A model generated the notes under the pieces. It saw nothing but the letters and a program-made list of their open reading frames with translations. It searched no databases and had not been told where the DNA came from. Position numbers and translations under genes: made by a program. 64,000 nt of DNA from the NCBI GenBank assembly GCA_023663805.1, contig JAMPGR010000001.1:35523-99522 (forward strand), read 5' to 3'. This document shows positions 1 to 9,376 of the stretch, piece after piece. This DNA is from Clostridium sp. (GTDB lineage: Bacteria; Bacteroidota; Bacteroidia; Bacteroidales; Muribaculaceae). The number at the start of each line of letters is the position of its first letter. Position 1 is the stretch's first letter.

Positions 1-8
1 CGACAAAA

Positions 9-3000
9 ATGAAAACAGACAAAAAATTCATATTTGGGTTATTCCTCGGCGCGACACTCTCGATGACCCCGATGTCGACTCCAACTGCCGCCGCTGCAAC
101 CCCCGGCGATCAGAGCAACCAGAGCGAATTTCAGGCCGATACACAAAAAGGTGTCGAGGTCGGCTTCACCATCCTGAACGGGGCGACCGGACAACCTCTG
201 CCGGGTGTGCGCATCAACTTCCGCGGCAGCGAAGCGACAGCCATGACCGGCGACAACGGAACCGTATCGGTTTCAATACCAAACCGGCAAATGACCGCCG
301 TTATCGAAGCCCCGGGATTCCTGCCGGCTGAGATAGCAGTCAGATCGCGTCAGACCGTTCTGGTCAATCTGACTCCCGTCTATAACGCCGCCCTCCCGAT
401 CGGCCAGACCGTCGCCGACCAGACCGTCGCCGACCTTTCGGGCGATCTGTTCGTCATCAGCCGCTCGGGGATGCCTGGATCGGGCTACGCCGCTTTCGTT
501 GATGGTATCCACTCGATCAACACCTCGTCCCAGCCTCTCTACGTTGTCGACGGCCAAATCTGGGAGCCGGACAACGACGATTTCAGCATCATCAGCGGAT
601 ATACACGTAATCCGCTCTCGCTGATCGATCCGAAGGATATCGAAGCAGTCAGAATCCGTCGCGACGGATTTGCGATCTATGGAGCAAAAGCAGGAAATGG
701 TGTCGTCGAGATAACAACACGGCGTGCCCGGACCGAAGCAACCGAGATCGAAGCCTTCGCCAACCTAGGATCGCGACAGCGGATTAGTTCGATTCCGATG
801 ATGGACGCCGGAGCCTACAGACTCTATGCAACCGACGTCATGGCCGGAATGTTCGACAACAGTTCGAAACTCGACAAATTCAATTTCCTCAACGATGACC
901 CGACCTCGACATCATATCTCGGAAGCCACGCAAACACCGACTGGCTCGACCGTCTGACCCGCAACGCGCTTCTGATGAGTTACGGAATCAATGTCCGCGG
1001 CGGTGACGACCGTGCGCTCTACGGATTCTCGCTCGGATATACCAAAAACGAAGCACCGGTCAAGGAAACATCTTTCGACCGACTGAACATTCGCTTTAAC
1101 TCCGACATAAATCTCTGGAAAGGACTGAAACTGCGCTTCGACGTCGCCTTTGCCCAGTCGAACGTCCATATGTTCGACCAGGGTACCGACCCGATTTCCT
1201 CCCCTTATTATATTTCGCTTGTCAAGGCACCGGTCTATTCGACAAATGTCATCACATCGTCCGGCGAAACAACACGCAAACTGAGCGATGTCGACGAACT
1301 CGGAATCGGAAACCCCCTTGCGATTCTCGATCTCGGTCAGGGGGAGAGCCGAAACTACCGTTTCAACCTAATCGCTTCTCCGAGTTATACCTTCGGCAAA
1401 TTCAAACTTAAGGGAACAGCAGGCTATATCTTCGACAAAGACAAGGAGAACTCCTTCCTCCCCGATTTCGGAGTCGCCGATGTCGACCTGAAAAACAACA
1501 CAGGAGAGATCTACGGAACAATACGCCAGGCCGTCAAAAACCTGATGAATCGCCGAACTACCTTCAGCAGCGACATCCACCTGACATATACGCCGCTGAA
1601 CGACTGGAACAACACCCTGAGTTTCACCGGAGGCTGGCGCTACCAGAACGATACACGCATCATGTCGTACGGCCAGGGCTACAATACCGGTTCTGACTAT
1701 GTCAACGACCTGAACGCAACCGACTCGAACCTTTACTACTCCGACGGATTCTCACTCGAGTGGCGCAATATCGGCTGGTATCTGACCGCCGGTTACTCCT
1801 GGCGTAACCGGTATTTCCTGTCGGCCGAGGCTGTCCTTGAGTCGGCATCGCGTTTCGGCAAAAACGCTCCAGGAGCGGCCCACATCGCCGGTGTCAGCTG
1901 GGGATTGTTCCCGTCGGTTAATGCCGCATGGGTTCTGTCGAACGAAGATTTTATGGCCGACGCCCCGAAAATCGACCTTCTGAAACTCCAGCTCGGATAC
2001 TCGATGACCGGCAACGACAACCTTCCGATGAACGCAGGTTCGACCTACTTCGTCTCGACACCGTTCCTGGGCAACACCTATGGCTACACGCTCGCGAACT
2101 TCGGAAACGACCGGCTGAAATGGGAAACAACCCGGACAGCCCGCGCTGCAATCGACGCCGCCTTCTTCGGAAACCGTCTGAAACTGACCCTCGAAGGGTA
2201 TCTGTCGTCGACATCAGACCTTCTGATGTTGAAACAACTCGACGATATCGCCGGCATCGACACATACTGGACCAACGGAGGTTCGCTCCGTAACCGCGGC
2301 GGAAGCTTCGCGGTCAGCGGACGTGTAGTCGACACCCGCGACTGGCATCTCGACCTCGGCGCCCAAATCGGTATGTACCGGAACAAAGTGACCAAACTGA
2401 CAGACGGCAATTTTATCTCCGATATCGCCGGAGGTCAGGTTTTGACCTCTGTAGGTAATCCTGTCGGTGTCTTCTATGGTTATGAATCGAACGGCGTCTT
2501 CAGCACAGCCGCCGCGGCAGCCGCCGCAGGGCTTGGAATCGTTCGCACAGACGGTTCGGTCGCGAAATTCGAAGCGGGCGACATCCGCTTCGCCGACCTC
2601 GACAAAGACAATATCATCTCCGAAAAAGACCGTAAGATTATCGGCAACCCTAACCCCGACTTCTACGGGAACATCAATATGAGCCTTAACTGGCGTAATC
2701 TGACTCTCTCGACAATGTTCACCTACTCTGTCGGCAACGATATCTACAACGCTCTCCGCGCCAACCTCGAGTCGGGCAGCGATATCCTGAACCAGTCGAC
2801 CGCGATGACCTCACGCTGGCGTGCCGAGGGTCAGACGACCGATATTCCACGCGCAACCTACGGCGACCCGATGGGTAATTCGCGTTTCTCGAACCGCTGG
2901 ATAGAGGACGGTTCGTATCTTCGCTGGAAATCCCTGTCGCTGAGTTATAATATTCCGCTCAGAAGTTCGTTCATCCAGGGCCTTACGCTGACCTTCTCGA

Positions 3001-3143
3001 TGACCAATCTCGCAACCTGGACAAAATATCTCGGCCCCGATCCCGAATTCTACAGCGGCTATTCCCCCCTGTCGCTCGGAATCGACCAGGGTCTGATACC
3101 CAGTTCGCGCGAATTCAACTTCGGTGTCAAAATAAATCTCTAA
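9..3143 (+). CDS. SusC/RagA-like TonB-dependent outer-membrane transporter
   Basis: This is a SusC-family TonB-dependent receptor that would import oligosaccharides across the outer membrane together with the SusD-like lipoprotein 23 bp downstream. The 1044-residue protein starts with a signal peptide (roughly residues 1-29, ending in an Ala-rich stretch). A carboxypeptidase-regulatory-like beta domain follows at about 50-115. A plug domain contains the SusC hallmark around 'SSQPLYVVDG', and a long beta-barrel reaches the C-terminus. Length is normal for the family. The plug begins with a small in-frame duplication, TVADQTVAD. The ATG lies only 9 bases into the window, so its promoter is outside. 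The substrate cannot be read from sequence; the following enzymes suggest a galactose- and mannose-containing glycan. Confidence 0.95.
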   Translation: MKTDKKFIFGLFLGATLSMTPMSTPTAAAATPGDQSNQSEFQADTQKGVEVGFTILNGATGQPLPGVRINFRGSEATAMTGDNGTVSVSIPNRQMTAVIEAPGFLPAEIAVRSRQTVLVNLTPVYNAALPIGQTVADQTVADLSGDLFVISRSGMPGSGYAAFVDGIHSINTSSQPLYVVDGQIWEPDNDDFSIISGYTRNPLSLIDPKDIEAVRIRRDGFAIYGAKAGNGVVEITTRRARTEATEIEAFANLGSRQRISSIPMMDAGAYRLYATDVMAGMFDNSSKLDKFNFLNDDPTSTSYLGSHANTDWLDRLTRNALLMSYGINVRGGDDRALYGFSLGYTKNEAPVKETSFDRLNIRFNSDINLWKGLKLRFDVAFAQSNVHMFDQGTDPISSPYYISLVKAPVYSTNVITSSGETTRKLSDVDELGIGNPLAILDLGQGESRNYRFNLIASPSYTFGKFKLKGTAGYIFDKDKENSFLPDFGVADVDLKNNTGEIYGTIRQAVKNLMNRRTTFSSDIHLTYTPLNDWNNTLSFTGGWRYQNDTRIMSYGQGYNTGSDYVNDLNATDSNLYYSDGFSLEWRNIGWYLTAGYSWRNRYFLSAEAVLESASRFGKNAPGAAHIAGVSWGLFPSVNAAWVLSNEDFMADAPKIDLLKLQLGYSMTGNDNLPMNAGSTYFVSTPFLGNTYGYTLANFGNDRLKWETTRTARAAIDAAFFGNRLKLTLEGYLSSTSDLLMLKQLDDIAGIDTYWTNGGSLRNRGGSFAVSGRVVDTRDWHLDLGAQIGMYRNKVTKLTDGNFISDIAGGQVLTSVGNPVGVFYGYESNGVFSTAAAAAAAGLGIVRTDGSVAKFEAGDIRFADLDKDNIISEKDRKIIGNPNPDFYGNINMSLNWRNLTLSTMFTYSVGNDIYNALRANLESGSDILNQSTAMTSRWRAEGQTTDIPRATYGDPMGNSRFSNRWIEDGSYLRWKSLSLSYNIPLRSSFIQGLTLTFSMTNLATWTKYLGPDPEFYSGYSPLSLGIDQGLIPSSREFNFGVKINL

Positions 3144-3166
3144 TCTCCCGTCAACAAAACCCCGAA

Positions 3167-4858
3167 ATGAAAAGATATATCATAACAACTGCCATAGCCG
3201 CCCTGACCGCAGCCTCGCTGTTGACCTCCTGCGACGATATGATGGACCCACAGTCCGGTTCTTATCTATACGATTCGAATCTGTCGCTGAAAAACCCCGA
3301 GGACTCGCTCTACTCGACCGCCGGTCTCCTGGCTAAAATCCAGCAACTCGGCGAAAACTATGTTGTTCTCGGCGAACTGCGCGGCGACCTGATGTTTGCA
3401 GATCCGACCGCAGACCTCGAACTTCAGGAACTCGCGGAATTCAAACCCCAGAGCCGGTCGACCCTGACGCGACGCACAGATTTCTATGCCGTTATAAACC
3501 ACTGTAACTGGATGATCTCGAAATTCGACGAGTCAATCAAAAACGGAGAGAAGGATGCCCTCGCCAACGAATATGCCGCCGCAGTTCTTTATCGCGCCTG
3601 GACCTACCTTCAACTCGGCCTGACCTACGGAAGCGTAAACTGGATAACCGAACCGATTCTTTCGCTCGAGGGCGCAACAACTGAATATCCCTCTCTCAGT
3701 CTCGACCAACTCGTTCCGACGCTGATTGCCGAAGTCGATCCGTTTGTCGAAAGCCGCCGTCCGGACTTCGGTACACTCGACAACCAGATTTCGCGCGAGT
3801 TCTTTCTTCTTCCCTCGGCCCTGCTGGCTGATCTCTGCCTCTACGACGGACAGTATGAACGCGCTGCGACTCTTTACCACAAAGCGATTATCGATACCGA
3901 GGCTGTCATCAACCCCGCTCTGACCCAGTTCACTAACAGCCAGTGTATAGCCATCAACGGAAATTTCCCGACAACCTATGGCGACGAGGCGCTCGTCGTC
4001 ATCCCCTACTCCTCGAACGCAAAGGACTACCACAACAACCTGATCAACATGACCATCAACGAACGCCCCTCGCTGCATCCCGCCGAGTGGTGGCTCGAAG
4101 ATATGTCGGGCCGTTCATACTACTTCGGAAGTGCAAACTACATCAGCAACACCTTCGTCAAAACCGAAGGTGCCGGTGACCTCCGCGGTGTTGTCCGTTT
4201 CGCCGACGGCACCTACGGCACAGGCGGCAGTGTCGAGCCCTGGCGCCCCGAAGGGTCAAACGAGAATGCGAACATGATAGGAAAATTCTACCGCAACGCA
4301 AGCGTCTTCCAGGGTGCGACGACCGAGAACCTGACTCTCGGCGTCCCCTGCGGCCTGACGCGTCTCCCCCTCGTCCGTTCGCCCCATCTCTATCTCCGCT
4401 ACGCCGAATCGGTCAACCGTCTCGGCAAACCCACCCTGGCATATGCCGTTGTTCGTTACGGACTGAACAACGAAACCCTCTCCGATTCGACAAAAGTCGA
4501 TCCCTCCGAACTCGCCGGAGAAGAGCCCTGGCTTGTCTGGAACGAAAGTTTCCTCGACCAGAATGTCGGCACGGCAGTCCGCGGCCGAGGCTACGGCATC
4601 GCCTATCCCGAAGCCACCGACGAGGATCTCCCCTCCGATATGACCGGGGATGAACTGACGCTCTATGTCGAACAGATCCTGGCCGACGAAATGGCCGCAG
4701 AAACTGCCTTCGAAGGGAACAGATTTTTCGACCTGGCAAGAATCGCCCGCCATCGGGGCGGAACCGAATGGTTCGCCGAACAGGTCTCGCGTAAATTCGC
4801 CGATCCGGCCGAAGCGCGGTCACGTCTGAGCGACCGGGCAAACTGGTTTGTCCGCTGA
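3167..4858 (+). CDS. SusD/RagB-like starch-binding-type outer-membrane lipoprotein
   Basis: This is the surface glycan-binding partner of the preceding SusC-like transporter; in the family it forms a lid over the barrel and captures oligosaccharides. The 563-residue protein begins with a lipoprotein signal ending 'LLTSC', with the lipidated cysteine at residue 22 followed by acidic residues, which fits surface export in Bacteroidota. The body is helical and TPR-like in the N-terminal half (for example the 'AAVLYRAWTYLQLGLTYG' segment). It ends in the usual RagB-type helix region ('EGNRFFDLARIARH', a strongly conserved SusD motif). The gene is 23 bp after susC and is followed by a strong terminator, so susC-susD may form their own transcript. 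Confidence 0.95.
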   Translation: MKRYIITTAIAALTAASLLTSCDDMMDPQSGSYLYDSNLSLKNPEDSLYSTAGLLAKIQQLGENYVVLGELRGDLMFADPTADLELQELAEFKPQSRSTLTRRTDFYAVINHCNWMISKFDESIKNGEKDALANEYAAAVLYRAWTYLQLGLTYGSVNWITEPILSLEGATTEYPSLSLDQLVPTLIAEVDPFVESRRPDFGTLDNQISREFFLLPSALLADLCLYDGQYERAATLYHKAIIDTEAVINPALTQFTNSQCIAINGNFPTTYGDEALVVIPYSSNAKDYHNNLINMTINERPSLHPAEWWLEDMSGRSYYFGSANYISNTFVKTEGAGDLRGVVRFADGTYGTGGSVEPWRPEGSNENANMIGKFYRNASVFQGATTENLTLGVPCGLTRLPLVRSPHLYLRYAESVNRLGKPTLAYAVVRYGLNNETLSDSTKVDPSELAGEEPWLVWNESFLDQNVGTAVRGRGYGIAYPEATDEDLPSDMTGDELTLYVEQILADEMAAETAFEGNRFFDLARIARHRGGTEWFAEQVSRKFADPAEARSRLSDRANWFVR

Positions 4859-4864
4859 CTATAG

Positions 4865-4909
4865 CCGGAGCCGGAACTACCCCTGTCGGGTAATCTCCGG
4901 CTCCGGTTT
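4865..4909 (+). terminator. Rho-independent terminator after susD
   Basis: An 11-bp perfect stem pairs 4865-4875 with 4896-4906, with a further short inner stem (TACCC/GGGTA) in the loop, followed by TTT. It lies 7 bp after the susD stop codon. Confidence 0.7.
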
Positions 4910-5008
4910 CTGAAACGTCAGACAGAATATTCGCGTCAAAATCCGGTTTTGAATCGAATGTTCTAATTTTTGGCGCGGCTGAATAGTCCCGAAAAACTCT
5001 CCGGACGA

Positions 5009-5016
5009 TAATTTTG
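5009..5016 (+). promoter_or_regulatory. Possible Bacteroidota -7 element upstream of the FG-GAP gene
   Basis: TAATTTTG matches the Bacteroidota -7 consensus TAnnTTTG and lies about 60 bp before the start codon at 5076. I do not see a good TTTG -33 element 19-21 bp upstream, so this is a weak call. Confidence 0.35.
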
Positions 5017-5075
5017 CATCACGACTCAACCAAATACCAGATAATTTTTTCTAATTCCACATCAATACCAACCCC

Positions 5076-7151
5076 ATGAAGAAATCTACAAAAGTAACTC
5101 TCCTTTGCGGCGCCGCTCTTTCTTCGGCCGTGCTCGCAAACGCGCAGGACTGGATTACCCTCGACCAGAAACTGGTCGACATGTACGAAGGTATGTCTGT
5201 CGCTGCGGACTTCGCCAACAACGGCCGCCACGACATCTACCACACCGGCTCCTATTCGACCGAATGGTGCGCCCCGCTGAACTTCCGTCTTGGGAACGGA
5301 TGTGAAGTCATCTCGTCGCTAATGATTCAGAACGAGGACGGAACCTTCACCCTCGACTGGAACGCTCCGGTCAACTTCGAAGACCCGACTTTCAACTCCG
5401 ACTCCTATGTCGAAGGCGAGCCGAACAACACCTACATGCGCATGCCGAACCATAACATCGCGCCTGCAGGCCGCGGCGACTTCCTCGCCCTCGACTACAA
5501 CAACGACGGCCTCGTCGACCTGATCACATTCAACCGCCAGGACCACTCGGGATGGTGGTATTTCTGGGGCGCCGGAAATCTCCGCGACGACAACGGAACT
5601 CCTCTCGAAGACGGACAGTTCACACCCCGCCGCAACGAGCGACTGACGCTCTACCGCAACCTCGGAAACGGACGTTTCGAGATGGTTCAGAACACAGGAA
5701 TCCTCGAACTTTCCTCACCCGACGGCGAAGCGAGCCGAGCAATCTCCGCCGGCGACTACGACCGCGACGGCTACATCGACCTCCTCGTATCGGGTAACTA
5801 CCACGAGTCGGCCTACGAAGAATTCGTCAACCAGAAATACTGGCACAACCGCTACGTCAAACTCTATCGCAACCTCGGCAAAGTCGCCGAAGGGGAACCC
5901 CAGTTCGAGGAGGTTATGATCGCAAAAACCGAAGGTGGAGTCTGGACACGTCAGGAAAACGACGAAAATGGTGATCCCGTCAACGTCAAGGAAGAACTCG
6001 TCGGCCATTTCGCTCCGATCAGCGGAAACGCACAGTTCGCCGACCTGAACAACGACGGCTGGCTCGACATCCTGATCTCCGGCTACGGCGACAGCTGGAT
6101 GGGCGACAGCTACAGCAGCGGCGCTCTTGTCCGCCTCTATCTCAACGAAGAGGGCAAATCGTTCAAGGATGCAACCAACCAGGATCAGCTTCTCGAAGGT
6201 GCCAATAACGGCTCAATCGTCATCAATGACTTCAACAACGACGGCTATCTCGACTTCATCACCTCCGGCTACAGCTGGCACCTCGATGGATGGCACAGCC
6301 TTCTCTATCTGAACGAAAAAGACGAGAACGTCTATACCAACTTCATCTACGGCGATGACAACCTCGGTCTCCCCGGAACAGAAGGCGCACGCATTTTCGC
6401 CAACGACTTCGACAACGACGGAAACACTGATATCTACTTTGCAACCGCCCTCGGCCGCGGAGCCATCTTCTACGGAACAGGTTCTGCATTCGAGGAGGAC
6501 GACACAGACATGGACAACTGGACATGTGACCGCGCACACACCGGTGTCGTCGGTGACTTTAACGGAAACGGCGTTGCAGACATCTATGTTCCCCACGAAC
6601 GTGGCTGGGAAAACGACATGGCAGTCATCCCGAACCCGAATCCCTCGACAATCCGCCTGAACCAGATGGTCGAAAAGGCTGAGGCTCCCGAAGCGCCCGC
6701 GGCTGCTACCTATGAGCATAAAGATGGCATCCTGACCATCAACTGGGAGTACGACACCGAAGCCGCAGCCCAGGCAAACCTCGCCTATAACATCGCCGTC
6801 ACATTCAAAGATGGCAGCATCTACACTCTCGTCCCCGCCGATCCCGCAACCGGATTTGTCAAGGTCGCCGAAGGCAAACAGGTCGCACTCCGCCCGAACG
6901 TGACAACCTACTCGATCAACAACGCCGCCGAAGTCGAATCTGTCGGCGTCCAGACAATCTCGATGGGCACATTCACTGCATCGGAATTCACAGCCGCAAA
7001 AGATGCCACAACCGGTATCGCAAATATCGGGGAAGAGGACAACACCCTCTCGAAGTTCTATAACCTCCAGGGCATCCGCGTCGCCAACCCCGAAAAAGGC
7101 CAGATCCTGATCGAAGTCAAGGGCGACAAAGCCTCGAAGATCCTCTTCTGA
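5076..7151 (+). CDS. Secreted FG-GAP/VCBS repeat protein, probable surface glycan-binding protein of the PUL
   Basis: The 691-residue protein has a signal peptide (cleavage after 'VLANA', about residue 23). It carries at least six FG-GAP/VCBS-like repeats with calcium-binding-type D-x-[DN]-x-[DN]-G loops, for example 'DYNNDGLVD', 'DYDRDGYID', 'DLNNDGWLD', 'DFNNDGYLD', 'DFDNDGNTD' and 'DFNGNGVAD'. These repeats normally build a beta-propeller. A fibronectin-like segment follows at about 540-640, and the protein ends in a tail containing 'KFYNLQGIRVANPEKG'. The same tail type occurs in the protein at 39157. No catalytic motif is visible. It occupies the place of a SusE/SusF-type binding protein in the PUL, so glycan binding is my inference. 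It has terminators on both sides and may be transcribed alone. Confidence 0.82.
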   Translation: MKKSTKVTLLCGAALSSAVLANAQDWITLDQKLVDMYEGMSVAADFANNGRHDIYHTGSYSTEWCAPLNFRLGNGCEVISSLMIQNEDGTFTLDWNAPVNFEDPTFNSDSYVEGEPNNTYMRMPNHNIAPAGRGDFLALDYNNDGLVDLITFNRQDHSGWWYFWGAGNLRDDNGTPLEDGQFTPRRNERLTLYRNLGNGRFEMVQNTGILELSSPDGEASRAISAGDYDRDGYIDLLVSGNYHESAYEEFVNQKYWHNRYVKLYRNLGKVAEGEPQFEEVMIAKTEGGVWTRQENDENGDPVNVKEELVGHFAPISGNAQFADLNNDGWLDILISGYGDSWMGDSYSSGALVRLYLNEEGKSFKDATNQDQLLEGANNGSIVINDFNNDGYLDFITSGYSWHLDGWHSLLYLNEKDENVYTNFIYGDDNLGLPGTEGARIFANDFDNDGNTDIYFATALGRGAIFYGTGSAFEEDDTDMDNWTCDRAHTGVVGDFNGNGVADIYVPHERGWENDMAVIPNPNPSTIRLNQMVEKAEAPEAPAAATYEHKDGILTINWEYDTEAAAQANLAYNIAVTFKDGSIYTLVPADPATGFVKVAEGKQVALRPNVTTYSINNAAEVESVGVQTISMGTFTASEFTAAKDATTGIANIGEEDNTLSKFYNLQGIRVANPEKGQILIEVKGDKASKILF

Positions 7152-7175
7152 TAAAAAGTTACTGAGATTCAATCA

Positions 7176-7207
7176 ATCCCGAGTCTTTTCGGACTCGGGA
7201 TTTTTTA
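7176..7207 (+). terminator. Rho-independent terminator after the FG-GAP gene
   Basis: A 10-bp perfect stem (7176-7185 with 7192-7201) closes a 6-base loop TTTTCG and is followed by a T-rich tract. It is 24 bp beyond the stop codon. Confidence 0.88.
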
Positions 7208-7280
7208 TTTACACACATACCGATTTTTCAAAAAACACACAAAATGACGCTTATGTATTATTTTTTGGAACATATCCGAC

Positions 7281-7310
7281 TTGAGGAATGGCGTAATATT
7301 TCTAATTTTG
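7281..7310 (+). promoter_or_regulatory. Promoter of the glycoside hydrolase-regulator operon
   Basis: A TTG -33 element (7281-7283) and TAATTTTG (7303-7310, a perfect TAnnTTTG) are separated by 19 bp. The predicted transcription start is near 7315, about 45 bp before the ATG at 7362. It lies downstream of a terminator and upstream of six closely packed genes, so it probably drives the enzyme half of the PUL. Confidence 0.65.
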
Positions 7311-7361
7311 AAACACTAAAAAACTAAAATTTCTTTCATCCGTGAAAAAACGAACCGAATC

Positions 7362-9365
7362 ATGAACAGACTGACTTTGACGCTCCTCCTCGCCTGCGTA
7401 ATCGGATCAGGAACAACCGCAGCACGGCTCCGCTCCGACAAATGGGAATTCGACCTCGATAAAACGACCGGAGCCGTTACGATCGGCTATGACGGACAAA
7501 GAATTCTTAACCACTCTATTGCCGCATGGGGGAACGCCTCTGACACAACATACTTCTCAGACTGCAGCCGGATTTCGCTGCGTAAACTCCCCTCCCCGGC
7601 CGACAATGCGGCTGATATACTTTCCGTGGCGGGAAAGACACCTTCCGGAGGGGAAGCCGTTCTGGCTGTTCAACTCGGAGTTTCCGGGGAGATGACCCTG
7701 TCGCTGACGGTCGCCGACGATATGTCTCGGAACGGAATTGACTTTATGATGCCGGTACGCACAACAGAATTTGTCGAACTCGAAGGCCAGAGTCTCGCGA
7801 CCCTTTCCGTCCCATACGACAACGATGCCTGGGTCAGGTTCCGAACCGACAGATTCGGAACAGACTCCCGCGAAAGTTACGAGGTCGGAGCAGTCTTTGA
7901 TACAAAAACACGGAACGGCATCATCGCCGGTTCAATCGACCACGACACCTGGAAATCCGCCGTCAGATACGCCACCTCCGGAGCGAACCGGCTCGACACG
8001 CTGACTCTTCTTTGCGGCGCGACTTCCGAACTGACCCGCGACGTGCGGCGCCACGGGTCAATCGCCGGCGAATCGGTTTCATCTCCACGATTCCATATCG
8101 CTCTGACCAGCGACTGGCGTGATGGTCTCGAACGTTTCGCCGACCGGTGTGCGTTATCATCCCCCAACCTCCTACAGGGTGGGCCGAAACCGTTCGGATG
8201 GAACAGTTGGGGGGATCTCCAGACAAAGGTGAATTTCACAAACGCTACAGAGGTGTCTGATTTCATCCACAACGAACTGATGCCCTCATTCTCATCGACC
8301 GACGGCACGACAGTCGTCAATCTCGACGCATTCTGGGATTTCGGTCTGAACGAAAAGCAACACCACGATTTCGTTGCGCGCTGCCGGTTCAACGGCCAGA
8401 AACCGGGAATCTACTATTGTCCCTTTACCGACTGGGGCAAAAATCCCGACGCTCCCCTTTTTGAAGACCCGCAGTACAGAATGAGTGACCTTTATCTTCG
8501 CCACAACGGAGAGCCAATAGAATTCGACGGAGCTGCAGCTCTCGACCCTACCCATCCCGGCACCCGCGCCAGAATCCGTCACCAACTCGAGAAATTCAAG
8601 GAATGGGGCTACGAATATGTCAAGATTGACTTTATGGCTCACGGAGCATATGAAGCCGACAGCCACTTCGACCCCAGTGTCGCGACCGGAGTCCAGGCTT
8701 TCTCCAAGGGAATGGAATTCATCGACAGCGTCGCCGACGGAAAAATGTGGATTAACCTGTCGATTGCTCCGCTATTTCCAGCCTGTTATGCCAACAGCCG
8801 CCGGATTGGATGCGACGCATGGAGCGACATCGGCAGTACAGAATACACAATGAATGCGCTGACCTATGGATGGTGGCTCGATCATCTATACCACTACAAC
8901 GACGCCGACCATATCGTTTTCAAAGGTGTCAGCGAGGGGGAAAATCGTGCGCGCCTGACATCTTCGGCCATAACCGGTGTCTTTTTCCTCGGCGACGATA
9001 TGAGCCAGACCGGCGATTCGACGACTGTCGAACGACTGAAACGTATGGCTACCGTCGACCGGATTAATTCGATGGCCCGGCGAACAAAATCGTTCCGTCC
9101 TGTATATGCCGGAAACGACGACAAAGCCTCCGACACCTTCGAATACCGCGACGGAAAAACCCTGTGGGTCGCCGTATTTAACTACAGCGAAGATACGAAA
9201 CAGGTCGAAATCCCCTTTCATGATCTGGGTATCGCCTCGTCTGAAGTAGGCTCTGTCACCGAACTATGGACCGACCGGCCCTATTTCCCGGTCAAGTCGC
9301 TATCGTCTGAAATAGGAGCCAAAGACGCCATGATTTTCGAAATTAAACTGTTAAGTGACAAATAA
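7362..9365 (+). CDS. Clan GH-D glycoside hydrolase (GH27/GH36-like), probable alpha-galactosidase
   Basis: The 667-residue protein has a signal peptide ending near 'GTTAA' (residue 21), an N-terminal beta-sandwich and a TIM-barrel. The barrel contains the clan GH-D landmarks 'FGWNSWGDL', 'NLDAFWDFG' and 'YVKIDFMAHG'. By analogy with GH27/GH36, Asp423 in the VKID motif is the likely nucleophile, and Asp485 or Asp489 in 'GCDAWSDIG' the candidate acid/base. A short C-terminal beta domain follows. The protein is clearly homologous to the next gene along its whole length but much diverged, and neither looks like a textbook GH36 such as the one at 17813. Substrate specificity (alpha-galactose or another alpha-glycoside) is inferred. 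It is 11 bp before the next gene. Confidence 0.72.
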   Translation: MNRLTLTLLLACVIGSGTTAARLRSDKWEFDLDKTTGAVTIGYDGQRILNHSIAAWGNASDTTYFSDCSRISLRKLPSPADNAADILSVAGKTPSGGEAVLAVQLGVSGEMTLSLTVADDMSRNGIDFMMPVRTTEFVELEGQSLATLSVPYDNDAWVRFRTDRFGTDSRESYEVGAVFDTKTRNGIIAGSIDHDTWKSAVRYATSGANRLDTLTLLCGATSELTRDVRRHGSIAGESVSSPRFHIALTSDWRDGLERFADRCALSSPNLLQGGPKPFGWNSWGDLQTKVNFTNATEVSDFIHNELMPSFSSTDGTTVVNLDAFWDFGLNEKQHHDFVARCRFNGQKPGIYYCPFTDWGKNPDAPLFEDPQYRMSDLYLRHNGEPIEFDGAAALDPTHPGTRARIRHQLEKFKEWGYEYVKIDFMAHGAYEADSHFDPSVATGVQAFSKGMEFIDSVADGKMWINLSIAPLFPACYANSRRIGCDAWSDIGSTEYTMNALTYGWWLDHLYHYNDADHIVFKGVSEGENRARLTSSAITGVFFLGDDMSQTGDSTTVERLKRMATVDRINSMARRTKSFRPVYAGNDDKASDTFEYRDGKTLWVAVFNYSEDTKQVEIPFHDLGIASSEVGSVTELWTDRPYFPVKSLSSEIGAKDAMIFEIKLLSDK

Positions 9366-9376
9366 ACCGACATTAT

